DNA of 64,000 bases from Parasulfuritortus sp049322515. Its GTDB lineage: Bacteria > Pseudomonadota > Gammaproteobacteria > Burkholderiales > Thiobacillaceae. A program made the position numbers and the translations under genes. The notes beneath the pieces are model-generated. The model was not told the origin of the DNA. It searched no databases and saw only the letters and a list, made by a program, of their open reading frames with translations. Within the stretch, counting starts at the first letter, position 1; each line of letters opens with the position of its first letter. Location of the stretch: contig JBMOQW010000019.1 in the NCBI GenBank assembly GCA_049322515.1, positions 124,001-188,000 of the forward strand. Reading direction: 5' to 3'. This document shows positions 1 through 8,220 of this stretch, in pieces.

Positions 1-294
1 GAGATCGGCCTCTGGCGCACCCTGGGCGCTTCCCGGGCCCTGGCCCGGCGTGCCCTGGCAAGCGAATTCGCGGCCCTCGGCCTGCTCAGCGGTGGCCTGG
101 CGGCGGCAGCGGCCAGCGCAGTCGCCTGGCTGCTGGCGGTGCAGGTGTTCGACCTGCCGCACCGCCCCGACCCGGGGTTGTGGCTGGCCGGCCTGGGCGG
201 TGGCCTGGCGCTGGTCCTGCTGGTCGGTCTGGCGTCGACGCGCGGCCTGGTCGACGCCCCGCCGGCACGCGCCCTGCGGGCCAGCGAGGCGTGA
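1..294 (+). CDS. ABC transporter permease, FtsX/YbbP-like (3' end only)
   Basis: The reading frame is open from the first base and stops with TGA at 292-294, giving the last 97 residues of a membrane protein. The visible part begins EIGLWRTLGAS, the cytoplasmic motif that precedes the final helices of FtsX/MacB-type permeases. Two hydrophobic segments follow (about residues 25-48 and 59-80) and the chain ends PPARALRASEA, a typical C-terminal tail of this family. Such permeases pair with an ATPase and act on lipoproteins or export without forming a classical import channel. The partner ATPase must lie upstream of the window. The substrate cannot be told from this fragment. Confidence 0.75.
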   Translation, partial: EIGLWRTLGASRALARRALASEFAALGLLSGGLAAAAASAVAWLLAVQVFDLPHRPDPGLWLAGLGGGLALVLLVGLASTRGLVDAPPARALRASEA

Positions 295-297
295 ATC

Positions 298-954
298 TCA
301 GCGCAGGCTGAGCAGAGTCCAGCCGCGCGCCTCGGCCTGGGCGCGCAGCGTCGGGTCCGGATCCACCGCGACCGGATGCCGGACCCGCTCGAGCAGGGGC
401 AGGTCGTTCAGGGAATCGCTATAAAACCAGCTGTCCTCGACGTCGGCCCAGGTCTGGCCGCGCTCCGCCAGCCATTGGTCGAGCCGGTGCACCTTGCCGT
501 CCCGGAACGAAGGCAGCCCGGACACCTTGCCGGTGAAGGCGCCGTCGACTTGTTCCGGCTCGGTGGCGATCAGGTGCTCGACGCCGAGATGGCTGGCGAT
601 CGGCCGGGTCACGAAGCTGTTGGTCGCGGTGATGATGACCCGGACATCGTCGCGGTGTCGTTCGAGCAGCGCCGGCGTGCCAGGCGCCACCATGGCCAGG
701 ATGCGGCTGCGCATGAACTCGGCGTGCCAGGCGTCGAGTTGGGCGCGGTCGTGGCGGGCCAGCGGCTTGAGCTGGAAGTCAAGGAATTCGTGGATGTCCA
801 GGGTACCGGCCTTGTACTGGTCGTAGAACTGCTGGTTGCGCGCCTCGTAGACTTCGCGGTCGAGCACACCCTGGGCGATCAGGAACTGGGCCCACTCGAA
901 GTCGGAGTCACCGGCCAGCAGGGTGTTGTCGAGATCGAACAGGGCGAGTCGCAT
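298..954 (-). CDS. HAD-superfamily phosphatase, subfamily IB
   Basis: This 218-residue soluble protein has the HAD motifs in order: motif I DLDNTLL at residues 7-13 with the nucleophilic Asp, motif II IITATN near 107-112, and motif III with a Lys near 154 followed by SDSLNDLPLL near 179-188. The helical cap between motifs I and II fits subfamily IB, the SerB-like group that betaproteobacterial annotations often label a phosphoserine or histidinol-phosphate phosphatase. The substrate is not determined by the sequence. The gene lies three bases from the end of the permease gene, converging on it, and is divergent from the CbiM-like gene 56 bp away. Confidence 0.85.
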   Translation of the reverse strand: MRLALFDLDNTLLAGDSDFEWAQFLIAQGVLDREVYEARNQQFYDQYKAGTLDIHEFLDFQLKPLARHDRAQLDAWHAEFMRSRILAMVAPGTPALLERHRDDVRVIITATNSFVTRPIASHLGVEHLIATEPEQVDGAFTGKVSGLPSFRDGKVHRLDQWLAERGQTWADVEDSWFYSDSLNDLPLLERVRHPVAVDPDPTLRAQAEARGWTLLSLR

Positions 955-1010
955 TTCGTGCCTTCCCGGCGCTTCATTACAATGGCGCGAAGTATATCCG
1001 AGGCAATGAC

Positions 1011-1673
1011 ATGAACCTGGTGTCCTCCCACATCCCCGCCGAGTGGACCGTGGCGCTCTGGCTGGCCCTGGCGGCCCTCTTCGTGCTGATGTGGCGGCGC
1101 GCGAACTGGACCATGCTCAAATCGTCGGCGAACCTGAACATTTTTCTGGGCGCCAGCGTGGCGCTGCTGGGACTGTGGTTGATCAAGGCCGGCGTGCGGC
1201 CCGGGCTCAACCTGCATCTGCTCGGCGCCACCGCGCTGACCCTGATGTTCCGGCCTTGGTTCGCGCTGCTTGCCCTGGCCCTGGTGATCGCCGGCCTCAC
1301 CCTGCACAGTGGCGAGTTCAACGCCTACCCGGCCAACGTGCTCCTGATGGCGGTCCTGCCGGTTTCGGTCAGCTGGGCGATCTACCGCTGGGTGGACCGC
1401 CGGCTACCCAACCACATGTTCATCTACATCTTCCTGTGCTGTTTCTTCGGCGCCGGCCTGTCCATGACCGCGGTAGGGGCCGGTTCCTCGCTGTTCGCCG
1501 CCACCCTGGGCGCGTACAAGTGGGACTACCTGCTGGAAAACTACATCCCCTTCTATTTTCTGATGGCCTGGGCGGAATCCTTTGCCACCGGCATGATCAT
1601 GACCCTGCTGGTGGTGTACAAACCGGAATGGGTCGCCACCTTCGATGACAGCCGCTACTTGCTGTCGAAGTAA
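1011..1673 (+). CDS. CbiM-like integral membrane protein (energy-coupling-factor permease family)
   Basis: A 220-residue protein made almost entirely of hydrophobic helices, about six or seven spans. It resembles the uncharacterised COG3235-type relatives of CbiM, the substrate-binding membrane subunit of cobalt/nickel ECF transporters. Features seen are the conserved FNAYPANVLLMAVLPV stretch near residues 104-119 and a C-terminal GMIMTLLVVYKPEWVATF segment. The N-terminal Met-His-Ile metal-binding start of true CbiM is absent (the protein starts MNLVSS), and no CbiN, CbiQ or CbiO gene is adjacent, so metal uptake is unproven. ATG start at 1011. Family assignment is from recalled patterns only. 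Confidence 0.65.
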   Translation: MNLVSSHIPAEWTVALWLALAALFVLMWRRANWTMLKSSANLNIFLGASVALLGLWLIKAGVRPGLNLHLLGATALTLMFRPWFALLALALVIAGLTLHSGEFNAYPANVLLMAVLPVSVSWAIYRWVDRRLPNHMFIYIFLCCFFGAGLSMTAVGAGSSLFAATLGAYKWDYLLENYIPFYFLMAWAESFATGMIMTLLVVYKPEWVATFDDSRYLLSK

Positions 1674-1709
1674 ATAGGCCGCACGTACCTTTGCCGGATT
1701 GAGTTCTGT

Positions 1710-1736
1710 TAAAGTTTCCACTATCTATACCGTTAA
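1710..1736 (+). promoter_or_regulatory. Sigma-28 (FliA) promoter of the chemotaxis operon
   Basis: TAAAGTTT at 1710-1717 matches the FliA -35 consensus at all eight positions. After exactly 11 bases, ACCGTTAA at 1729-1736 matches GCCGATAA at six of eight. It lies about 105 bp upstream of the first cheV, so the cheV-cheV-cheYZA genes are expected to be expressed as late flagellar-class genes. The fliA gene itself is not in the window. Confidence 0.85.
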
Positions 1737-1749
1737 GGGGGCGGAACAT

Positions 1750-1784
1750 GGCTGTCCGGGCGTGCCCGCCCTGACCGGACAGCC
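1750..1784 (+). other. Leader hairpin between the FliA promoter and cheV
   Basis: GGCTGTCCGG at 1750-1759 pairs perfectly over 10 bp with CCGGACAGCC at 1775-1784. A smaller competing stem, GGGCG/CGCCC, lies inside. There is no T-run, so it is not an intrinsic terminator of the usual kind. It would form near the 5' end of the operon mRNA and could act in stability or translation control; that role is inference. Confidence 0.5.
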
Positions 1785-1841
1785 AACGCCTGGCCCCAAT
1801 CGAACACCAACCAAGCCGCTGAATGGGTGAAGGAAGACAAC

Positions 1842-2783
1842 ATGTCGGATCTGCTGCGCCGCATTGACGCCCGCACGAAACTGGCCGGCGCGAACAAGCT
1901 GGAGATTCTCCTGTTCACGCTCGGCACCGATTTGAACACCGGCCGCAAGGAAACCTTCGGCATCAACGTGTTCAAGGTGCGCGAGGTGATGCGCATCCCC
2001 GAGATCACCCGCGCCCCGGAGATGCCGCCCGCGGTCGAGGGCATGGTCAGCCTGCGCGGCGTCCTGGTCCCGGTGGTCGACCTGGCCAAGTACATCGGCA
2101 TCAGTACCGACACGCCGCCGGCGATCATGATCGTCACCGAGTACAACGGCCACACCCAGGGCTTCCTGGTCGGCGAGGTGGACACCATCCTGCGCCTCGA
2201 CTGGTCCGAGATGCGGGTGCCGCCGCAAATGCTCACCGCACGCATGGGCGGCCTGGTCACCGCGGTGACCGAGCTCAAGGACAAGCGCCTGGTGATGATG
2301 CTCGACGTGGAAAAAATCCTGTCCGAGACCACCAACATTGATGACAGCCATTTGTTCGTCAACCTGGAACCGCTGGAAAAACCCAACCGCACCATCCTCT
2401 ACGCCGACGACTCCACCGTGGCGCGCAACCAGATCTCGCGCACGCTGGAAGTGCTCGGGGTGAACGGCATCGCCACCATCAACGGCCGTCACGCCTGGGA
2501 AGAACTGCAGAAGATCGCTGCCCAGTCGGAAGTCTCCGGCCGTCCGGTCAAGGACTACATCCAACTGGTGCTGACCGATGTCGAGATGCCCGAGATGGAT
2601 GGCTACGTGCTGACCAAGAACGTCAAGAACGATCCCCGCTTTGCCGGTATCCCGGTGCTCATGCATTCTTCGCTGTCTTCGGATGCCAACAAGAGCCTGG
2701 GCATCTCGGTCGGGGTCGACGAATACGTGCCGAAGTTCGAGCCGACCCGGCTTGCCGAAGTCCTTTCCCGCCTGCTGACCTGA
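1842..2783 (+). CDS. cheV: Chemotaxis coupling protein CheV (first copy)
   Basis: A 313-residue CheW-receiver fusion. The N-terminal CheW-like domain (about residues 1-170) carries RIDARTKLAG and GINVFKVREV and would couple receptors to CheA. The receiver (about 180-313) begins TILYADDSTVARN and has the phospho-acceptor region LTDVEMPEMDG, the conserved Ser region MHSSLSS and a Lys in YVPKFEP. I chose ATG 1842, preceded by AAGGAAG, over an in-frame GTG at 1827 that would overlap that ribosome-binding site. A close paralogue follows after a 10 bp gap, suggesting tandem duplication. Receptors, CheW, CheR and CheB are not in the window. Confidence 0.95.
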   Translation: MSDLLRRIDARTKLAGANKLEILLFTLGTDLNTGRKETFGINVFKVREVMRIPEITRAPEMPPAVEGMVSLRGVLVPVVDLAKYIGISTDTPPAIMIVTEYNGHTQGFLVGEVDTILRLDWSEMRVPPQMLTARMGGLVTAVTELKDKRLVMMLDVEKILSETTNIDDSHLFVNLEPLEKPNRTILYADDSTVARNQISRTLEVLGVNGIATINGRHAWEELQKIAAQSEVSGRPVKDYIQLVLTDVEMPEMDGYVLTKNVKNDPRFAGIPVLMHSSLSSDANKSLGISVGVDEYVPKFEPTRLAEVLSRLLT

Positions 2784-2793
2784 GCGTATCGCC

Positions 2794-3732
2794 ATGAATC
2801 CGCTGGAATCCCCCCAACTGATCGACTCGATCGACGCCCGCACCAAGCTGGCCGGCTCCAACAAGATGGAGCTGCTGCTGTTTTCGATGGGTTCGCATGA
2901 AATCTTCGGCATCAACGTGTTCAAGGTGCGCGAGGTGTCGCCGACACCGCCGATCACCCTGACCCCGAACATGCCCTACGGCGTGGAGGGCGTGATCTCC
3001 CTGCGCGGCAGCATCATCCCGGTCATCTCGCTGATCAAGTTCATCAAGGGCGAGCCGGCGTCCGACCAGCTCGGCGGCACCATGATCGTCACCGAGTTCT
3101 CGCGTCACACCCAGGGCTTCCTGGTCGACTCGGTCGATCGCATCATCCGGGTCGACTGGGACAAAGTGAAACCGCCGGAGAACATGCTCGCCGGCCAGGA
3201 CGGCCTGATCACCGCTATCACCGAGCTGGACGACGGCCGCCTGGTGTCGATCCTTGATGTCGAGCGCATCCTGTCCGAAGTCCTGGGCGAGAAGATCATC
3301 CCCAGCCTGCCCAAGGTCGATGAACGGCACAACCTGACCGTGTTCTTCGCCGACGACTCCGCCGTGGCCCGCAAGGAGATCGTCATGGTGCTGGACAAGC
3401 TCGGCATCAAGTACATCCAGGCCAACGACGGCCTGGAAGCCTGGAACAAGCTGCAGGGGATCGCCACCCGCGCCGCCACCGAGGGTTTCCCGGTGCGCAA
3501 CCAAATCCAGCTGATCCTGGTCGACGCCGAGATGCCCGAGATGGACGGCTACGTGTTGACCCGCAACATCAAGTCCGACAACCGCTTTTCCGGCATTCCG
3601 GTGGTCATGCATTCCTCGCTGTCCTCGGACGCCAACCGCACCATGGGCCAGCGGGTCGGGGTCGACGCCTACGTGGCCAAGTTCGACCCGAGCGTGCTCG
3701 CCGACACCTTGCTCGCCTTGCTCAAGCGCTAG
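2794..3732 (+). CDS. cheV: Chemotaxis coupling protein CheV (second copy)
   Basis: A 312-residue paralogue of the preceding CheV with the same layout: a CheW-like domain with SIDARTKLAGSNKMELLLF and FGINVFKVREV, then a receiver with VFFADDSAVARKE, VDAEMPEMDGYVLT, MHSSLSSDANR and AYVAKFDP. Both copies keep the acidic pocket and the phospho-Asp, so both should accept phosphate from CheA. The copies differ mainly in the CheW half, around residues 40-60, and in the linker between domains, which fits different receptor preferences (inference). The next gene, cheY, starts 42 bp downstream. Confidence 0.95.
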   Translation: MNPLESPQLIDSIDARTKLAGSNKMELLLFSMGSHEIFGINVFKVREVSPTPPITLTPNMPYGVEGVISLRGSIIPVISLIKFIKGEPASDQLGGTMIVTEFSRHTQGFLVDSVDRIIRVDWDKVKPPENMLAGQDGLITAITELDDGRLVSILDVERILSEVLGEKIIPSLPKVDERHNLTVFFADDSAVARKEIVMVLDKLGIKYIQANDGLEAWNKLQGIATRAATEGFPVRNQIQLILVDAEMPEMDGYVLTRNIKSDNRFSGIPVVMHSSLSSDANRTMGQRVGVDAYVAKFDPSVLADTLLALLKR

Positions 3733-3774
3733 TTACAATGGGGGCTGACGAACCTATGACATTCAAGGACCCGC

Positions 3775-4167
3775 ATGGCTGACAAGAATCTCAAATTCCT
3801 GGTGGTGGACGATTTCTCCACCATGCGCCGGATCGTGCGCAACCTGCTCAAGGAGTTGGGCTACACCAACGTCGACGAGGCCGAGGACGGCGTGGCCGCG
3901 TTGGCCAAGCTGCGTGGCGGTGGCGGGTTCCAGTTCGTGGTCACCGACTGGAACATGCCCAACATGACCGGCATCGACCTGCTCAAGAACATCCGCGCCG
4001 ATGCCACGTTGAAGCACTTGCCGGTCCTCATGATCACCGCCGAGGCCAAGAAGGAGAACATCGTCGAAGCGGCCCAGAACGGTGCTTCGGGGTATATCGT
4101 CAAACCATTCACCGCCGCTACCCTCGAAGAAAAGCTGGGCAAGATCTTCGAAAAATTCGGCATGTAA
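3775..4167 (+). CDS. cheY: Chemotaxis response regulator CheY
   Basis: A single-domain receiver of 130 residues, the normal CheY length. Visible motifs are the acidic pair VVDDFSTMRR at residues 10-19, phospho-acceptor Asp58 in VVTDWNMPNMTG, the Thr in MITAEAKKENI and Lys in YIVKPFTA. Phosphorylated CheY would bind the flagellar switch and change motor rotation. ATG start at 3775. It is followed 22 bp later by cheZ, the phosphatase for this protein, as in gamma- and betaproteobacterial flagellar chemotaxis operons. Confidence 0.97.
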   Translation: MADKNLKFLVVDDFSTMRRIVRNLLKELGYTNVDEAEDGVAALAKLRGGGGFQFVVTDWNMPNMTGIDLLKNIRADATLKHLPVLMITAEAKKENIVEAAQNGASGYIVKPFTAATLEEKLGKIFEKFGM

Positions 4168-4189
4168 GCCCGCGCGACAGGAGAGTTTC

Positions 4190-4972
4190 ATGAGCGGCGA
4201 TTCACCAGAACTGGAAGCCCTGTTCGACAGCATTGTCTCGACCCAGGCCCCCGCACCGGCAGCGGCCCCGGCTTCGGCCAACAGCGACACGCCCGAACTA
4301 GAGTCCCTGTTTGACAGCATCACCCAGGCCATGACCCAGGAAGGCCTGGGCGGCGAGGGCGGCGCGGCCTCGGAAAAGGTATTCGCGCAACTTGGCCAGA
4401 TGACGCGCGGCCTGCACAACCTGTTGCGCGAACTGGGCTTCGACAAGACCATTTCCAAATTCGCCCAGGAACTGCCGGACAACCGCGACCGGCTCAACTA
4501 CATTGCCATGATGACCGCCCAGGCGGCGGAAAAGACCCTGAACGCGGCCGAGGCGGCGAAGCCGATCCAAGACCAGATGGGGGCCTCGGCGCGTGACTTG
4601 GCCGGCAAATGGGACCTCATGCTGGCCAAGCAGCTGGGCGTGGCCGACTTCAAGAACCTGGTGCGCGATACCCACCAGTTCCTGCACGCCGTGCCGGCAC
4701 AATCCGACGCGGTGAACGCGCAATTGATGGAAATCATCATGGCGCAGGACTTTCAGGATCTCACGGGGCAAGTCATCAAGAAAGTGCTCGACGCCGCCCA
4801 GAACCTGGAAAAGCAACTGGTGGCCCTGCTCTTGGAGACCACCCCCGAAGACAAGCGCAGCGCCGTCCGGCCCGACCTGCTGGAAGGCCCGGTGATCAAT
4901 GCCACCGGCCGTTCCGACGTGGTCACCAGCCAGGAACAGGTGGACGAATTGCTGGAGAGCCTGGGTTTCTGA
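4190..4972 (+). CDS. cheZ: Chemotaxis phosphatase CheZ
   Basis: A 260-residue, mostly helical protein that removes phosphate from CheY-P. The central long helices include LRELGFDKTISKFAQELPDNRDRLNYI. The segment QDFQDLTGQVIKKV matches the CheZ catalytic region with its conserved Gln. The C-terminal peptide VDELLESLGF is the CheY-docking helix. The start at ATG 4190 is preceded by AGGAGAG. An oddity is the N-terminus, where a PELExLFDSI motif occurs twice (about residues 5-14 and 33-42) separated by an Ala/Pro linker. It sits between cheY and cheA in the operon. Confidence 0.92.
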   Translation: MSGDSPELEALFDSIVSTQAPAPAAAPASANSDTPELESLFDSITQAMTQEGLGGEGGAASEKVFAQLGQMTRGLHNLLRELGFDKTISKFAQELPDNRDRLNYIAMMTAQAAEKTLNAAEAAKPIQDQMGASARDLAGKWDLMLAKQLGVADFKNLVRDTHQFLHAVPAQSDAVNAQLMEIIMAQDFQDLTGQVIKKVLDAAQNLEKQLVALLLETTPEDKRSAVRPDLLEGPVINATGRSDVVTSQEQVDELLESLGF

Positions 4973-4993
4973 CCCGGGACAGAGGAGAGCGAC

Positions 4994-6898
4994 ATGAGCG
5001 ACTTCGCCGGAATGGAAGAACTGTTGCAGGATTTCCTGCTGGAAGCCGGAGAACTGCTGTCGGGCGTCGACAACAAGTTGGTCGAGTTGGAGAAGCGGCC
5101 GGAAGACAAGGACCTGCTGAACGACATCTTCCGTGGCTTCCACACCATCAAGGGCGGCGCCGGCTTCCTCAATGTCGACCATCTGGTCAGCCTTTGCCAC
5201 CGCACGGAAAACCTGTTCGACAAGCTGCGCAACGGCGAGCTGCATCTGTCACCCGAGTTGATGGATGTCATCATGAGCGCGACCGGGACGGTGCGTGACA
5301 TGTTCGGCCATCTCGGGCAATCCGTGCAGCCGCCGCCGGCCGATCCGGGGCTGGTGGCCAACCTCGACGCGGCCCTGGCGGGCAAGCTGCAAGGCCCTGC
5401 GAGTGCCGCACCGGCGCCCCAACCGGTGCCCGCCACGCCCGCACCGACCGCCGCGCCAGCACTGGTCGCCACACCGGCGCCGGCCGCCGCCACCCCGGGC
5501 ATCGACGACATCAACTGGGATGCGTTGCACGCCGCCCTGACCGGCACGCCTGTGCCGCCGCCCGTAGCGCCGGCTGTCCCGGCGCCGGCGGCCGCCGCGC
5601 CCAGCCCGGCCCCGGCCGCCCCACCCGCGCCGGCCATGGAACTGCCGACCAGCCGAGCTGCCACACCGTCAGCGCCGCCCCAGCAAAGCCTGCAGAAGGA
5701 GACCACGATCCGGATCGACACCGCTCGGCTCGACCAGGTGCTCAACCTGTCCGGCGAGATCGGCCTGACCAAGAACCGGATCAGCAACCTGAAATCCCAG
5801 ATCGTGCATGGCCGCACCGACCCCGAGACGGTCAAGGCACTCGACCTCGCCGTGAGCCAGCTCGACCTGCTGGTCTCCGATCTGCAGAACGCGGTGATGA
5901 AGACCCGCATGCAGCCGATCGGTCGCCTGTTCCAGAAGTATCCCCGCCTGGCCCGCGATCTGGCCCGGCAACTCGGCAAAGACGTCGAGCTGGTCCTGTC
6001 CGGTGAGGAAACCGAACTCGACAAGACCATGATCGAGGACCTCAACGATCCGCTCGTGCACCTGGTGCGCAACGCGGTCGACCACGGCATCGAGTCACCC
6101 GAAGAGCGCCAGGCTGCGAACAAGCCGGGCAAGGCCATCGTCACCCTGTCCGCCAGCCAGGTCGGCGACCACATCTACATCGAGATCGCCGACGACGGGC
6201 GGGGCATGCGTCCGGACGTGATCCGCGCCAAGGCCGTGGAAAAGGGCCTGATCGACGCCGAGGCCGCCAACAGCCTGGATGACCGGCAAAGCCTGCAACT
6301 GATCTTCCTGCCCGGCTTCTCGACCAAGGATCAGATTTCCAGCGTATCCGGGCGCGGGGTCGGCATGGACGTGGTGAAGACCAACATCACCCGCCTGAAC
6401 GGCAAGATCGACATCGAGTCGCACCAGGGCCAGGGCACCACCCTGACCATCTCGCTGCCACTCACCCTGGCCATCCTGCCCGTCCTGGTGGTGCGCCTGA
6501 ACAACCAATCCTTCGCGGTGCCCCTGTCCCTGGTACGCGAGATCATTCCGATGCGGATCAACGAGATCCAGCGGGTGTCCGGCCGCGCCACCATGGTGGT
6601 GCGCGAAGAAGTGCTGCCGATCCGCAGCCTGTCCACCCTGCTCGGCTGGGAAGCCAAGCACGCACCCAGCTATGGCGTCCTCATGCACGCCGCCGACAAC
6701 ACCTTCATCCTGGCCGTGGACGGCTTCGTCGGCCGTGATGACGTGGTCATCAAGCCGCTCGCCGACATCAAGCCGAAGGGCATCGCCGGCGCCACGCTGT
6801 CCGGCGACGGCTCCATCGTCCTGGTCCTGGACATGGAGGAACTCCTATCCAGCGCCCCGCCCGACACGCCCGGCGCGCTGTTCGCCCTCGCCGCCTGA
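4994..6898 (+). CDS. cheA: Chemotaxis histidine kinase CheA
   Basis: A 634-residue kinase. The Hpt domain (residues 1-105) has phosphorylatable His50 in FHTIKGGAGF. A roughly 120-residue Ala/Pro-rich linker follows, in place of a recognisable P2 CheY-binding domain. Next come the dimerisation region starting near LDQVLNLSGEIG, an ATPase domain with the N-box HLVRNAVDHGIE, G1 DDGRGM and G2 GRGVGMDVV, and a C-terminal CheW-like domain. ATG 4994 follows GAGGAGAG. It is last in the cheV-cheV-cheY-cheZ-cheA run, 21 bp after cheZ. The apparent absence of P2 may affect phosphotransfer rate or the preference between CheY and the two CheV receivers (inference). Confidence 0.96.
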   Translation: MSDFAGMEELLQDFLLEAGELLSGVDNKLVELEKRPEDKDLLNDIFRGFHTIKGGAGFLNVDHLVSLCHRTENLFDKLRNGELHLSPELMDVIMSATGTVRDMFGHLGQSVQPPPADPGLVANLDAALAGKLQGPASAAPAPQPVPATPAPTAAPALVATPAPAAATPGIDDINWDALHAALTGTPVPPPVAPAVPAPAAAAPSPAPAAPPAPAMELPTSRAATPSAPPQQSLQKETTIRIDTARLDQVLNLSGEIGLTKNRISNLKSQIVHGRTDPETVKALDLAVSQLDLLVSDLQNAVMKTRMQPIGRLFQKYPRLARDLARQLGKDVELVLSGEETELDKTMIEDLNDPLVHLVRNAVDHGIESPEERQAANKPGKAIVTLSASQVGDHIYIEIADDGRGMRPDVIRAKAVEKGLIDAEAANSLDDRQSLQLIFLPGFSTKDQISSVSGRGVGMDVVKTNITRLNGKIDIESHQGQGTTLTISLPLTLAILPVLVVRLNNQSFAVPLSLVREIIPMRINEIQRVSGRATMVVREEVLPIRSLSTLLGWEAKHAPSYGVLMHAADNTFILAVDGFVGRDDVVIKPLADIKPKGIAGATLSGDGSIVLVLDMEELLSSAPPDTPGALFALAA

Positions 6899-6910
6899 AG
6901 CCACACCGCC

Positions 6911-6936
6911 GCCGGGCCGTCATTGATCGGCCCGGC
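6911..6936 (+). terminator. GC-rich hairpin after cheA (possible terminator)
   Basis: GCCGGGCCG at 6911-6919 pairs with CGGCCCGGC at 6928-6936 around an 8-base loop, 12 bp after the cheA stop codon. No T-run follows, so classical intrinsic termination is doubtful. It may still mark the 3' end of the chemotaxis transcript. Confidence 0.4.
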
Positions 6937-6980
6937 TGAGCTGGTATCCTTGCGCTACCGGCACACCACACAAGCATCCC

Positions 6981-8198
6981 ATGAGCCAAGATACCTATCT
7001 TGCCCGGCAGCCCATCGTCGACGGCAAGCACAACCTGATCGGATACGAACTGCTGTTTCGCGCCTCGGCGCAGGCCGACCATGCCGACCTGGAGGACACC
7101 TACCGGGCCGGCCTCAACGTCATGGCCTCGACCCTGTTCGACATGGGCACCGAATGGCTGCTCAAGGGCAAGCTGGCGTTCATCAACATGGACCAGCCCA
7201 CCTTGATGAGTGAATTCGTCACCCTGCTTCCGCCGCAGAAGATCGTCATCGAGATCATGGCCACGGTGGCGCCGGACGAGGAACTGATCGCCCGCCTGCA
7301 AGAACTCAAGGCGGCCGGCTTCCGCTTCGCGCTGGACAAGTTCGAGGTGGGCAGCCCGCTGGCCAAGTTGCTGCCGCTGGCCAGCTTCGTCAAGCTGGAT
7401 GTCGTCGAGCTGGGCAAGGACAAGACGGCGGCCATGGTCCGGAGCCTGCTCGGCCAGCCGGTCAAGCTGGTGGCGGAGAAGGTCGAGTCGCGCGAGGTGT
7501 TCGACTGGTGCCAGGGACTGGGTTTCCATTACTTCCAGGGCTATTACTTCGCCCACCCGGAACACCTCATGGCGCGTGTACTCAACCCCGGCCATGCCAC
7601 CATCCTGCGGCTACTTGACATGGTCCGCAAGGATGCCGAGGTGAAGGACATCGAATCGGTCCTGAAGACCGATGTCGCCCTCACCTTCAAGCTCCTGCGC
7701 TACATCAATTCGGCCGGATTCGGGCTCTCTTGCGAGGTGCAGTCGATCCGCCACGCGGTGTCGATCCTGGGCATGAAGCCCCTGTACCGCTGGCTGACCC
7801 TGCTCCTGGCCACCGCCGGAACCCACCCGGCCTCGCCCGCCCAGGCGCGCACCGCGATCACCCGGGGCCGCTTGTGCGAACTGCTCGGCAGCCATGTGAT
7901 GAGCAAGGGCGACCTCGACAACCTGTTCATCACCGGCGTTTTTTCACTGCTCGACGCCATGCTCGACACCCCGATGGAAGAAATCCTCGACCGTCTGATC
8001 ATCTCCGAGGACATCGCCGAGGCCCTGCTCAACCGGCGCGGCATGTACGGGCCGATCCTGGCCCTGGCCGAGGCCTGCGAGTCGCAGGACCTGGCCAGGA
8101 TGGAGGAACTGACCCTGGCCCTGATGCTGACCCCGGAGCAGGTCACCAAGGACCATCTCCAAGCCCTGGCCTGGATCGAGCAGCTGGGCCTCGACTAA
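6981..8198 (+). CDS. EAL-like/HDOD signalling protein (YuxH family)
   Basis: A 405-residue cytoplasmic protein with an N-terminal EAL-like domain (about 1-200) and a C-terminal HDOD domain (about 200-390). The EAL half starts with YLARQPIVDGKHNLIGYELLFR, but the catalytic signature is eroded: the usual DDFG-type metal-binding segment reads LDKFEVG. Hydrolysis of cyclic-di-GMP is therefore unlikely, and a binding or scaffold role is more plausible. The HDOD half has VALTFKLLRYINSAGFG and SIRHAVSILGM, typical of this group. It follows cheA by 82 bp and may act in motility control, judged by position only. Confidence 0.85.
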   Translation: MSQDTYLARQPIVDGKHNLIGYELLFRASAQADHADLEDTYRAGLNVMASTLFDMGTEWLLKGKLAFINMDQPTLMSEFVTLLPPQKIVIEIMATVAPDEELIARLQELKAAGFRFALDKFEVGSPLAKLLPLASFVKLDVVELGKDKTAAMVRSLLGQPVKLVAEKVESREVFDWCQGLGFHYFQGYYFAHPEHLMARVLNPGHATILRLLDMVRKDAEVKDIESVLKTDVALTFKLLRYINSAGFGLSCEVQSIRHAVSILGMKPLYRWLTLLLATAGTHPASPAQARTAITRGRLCELLGSHVMSKGDLDNLFITGVFSLLDAMLDTPMEEILDRLIISEDIAEALLNRRGMYGPILALAEACESQDLARMEELTLALMLTPEQVTKDHLQALAWIEQLGLD

Positions 8199-8220
8199 CC
8201 GATCGCCTAGCGCCGGCGCC

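Noticed and set aside
1827..1841. A GTG start for the first cheV at 1827
   Set aside because: It would overlap the AAGGAAG ribosome-binding site, and the protein from ATG 1842 already has the expected N-terminus.
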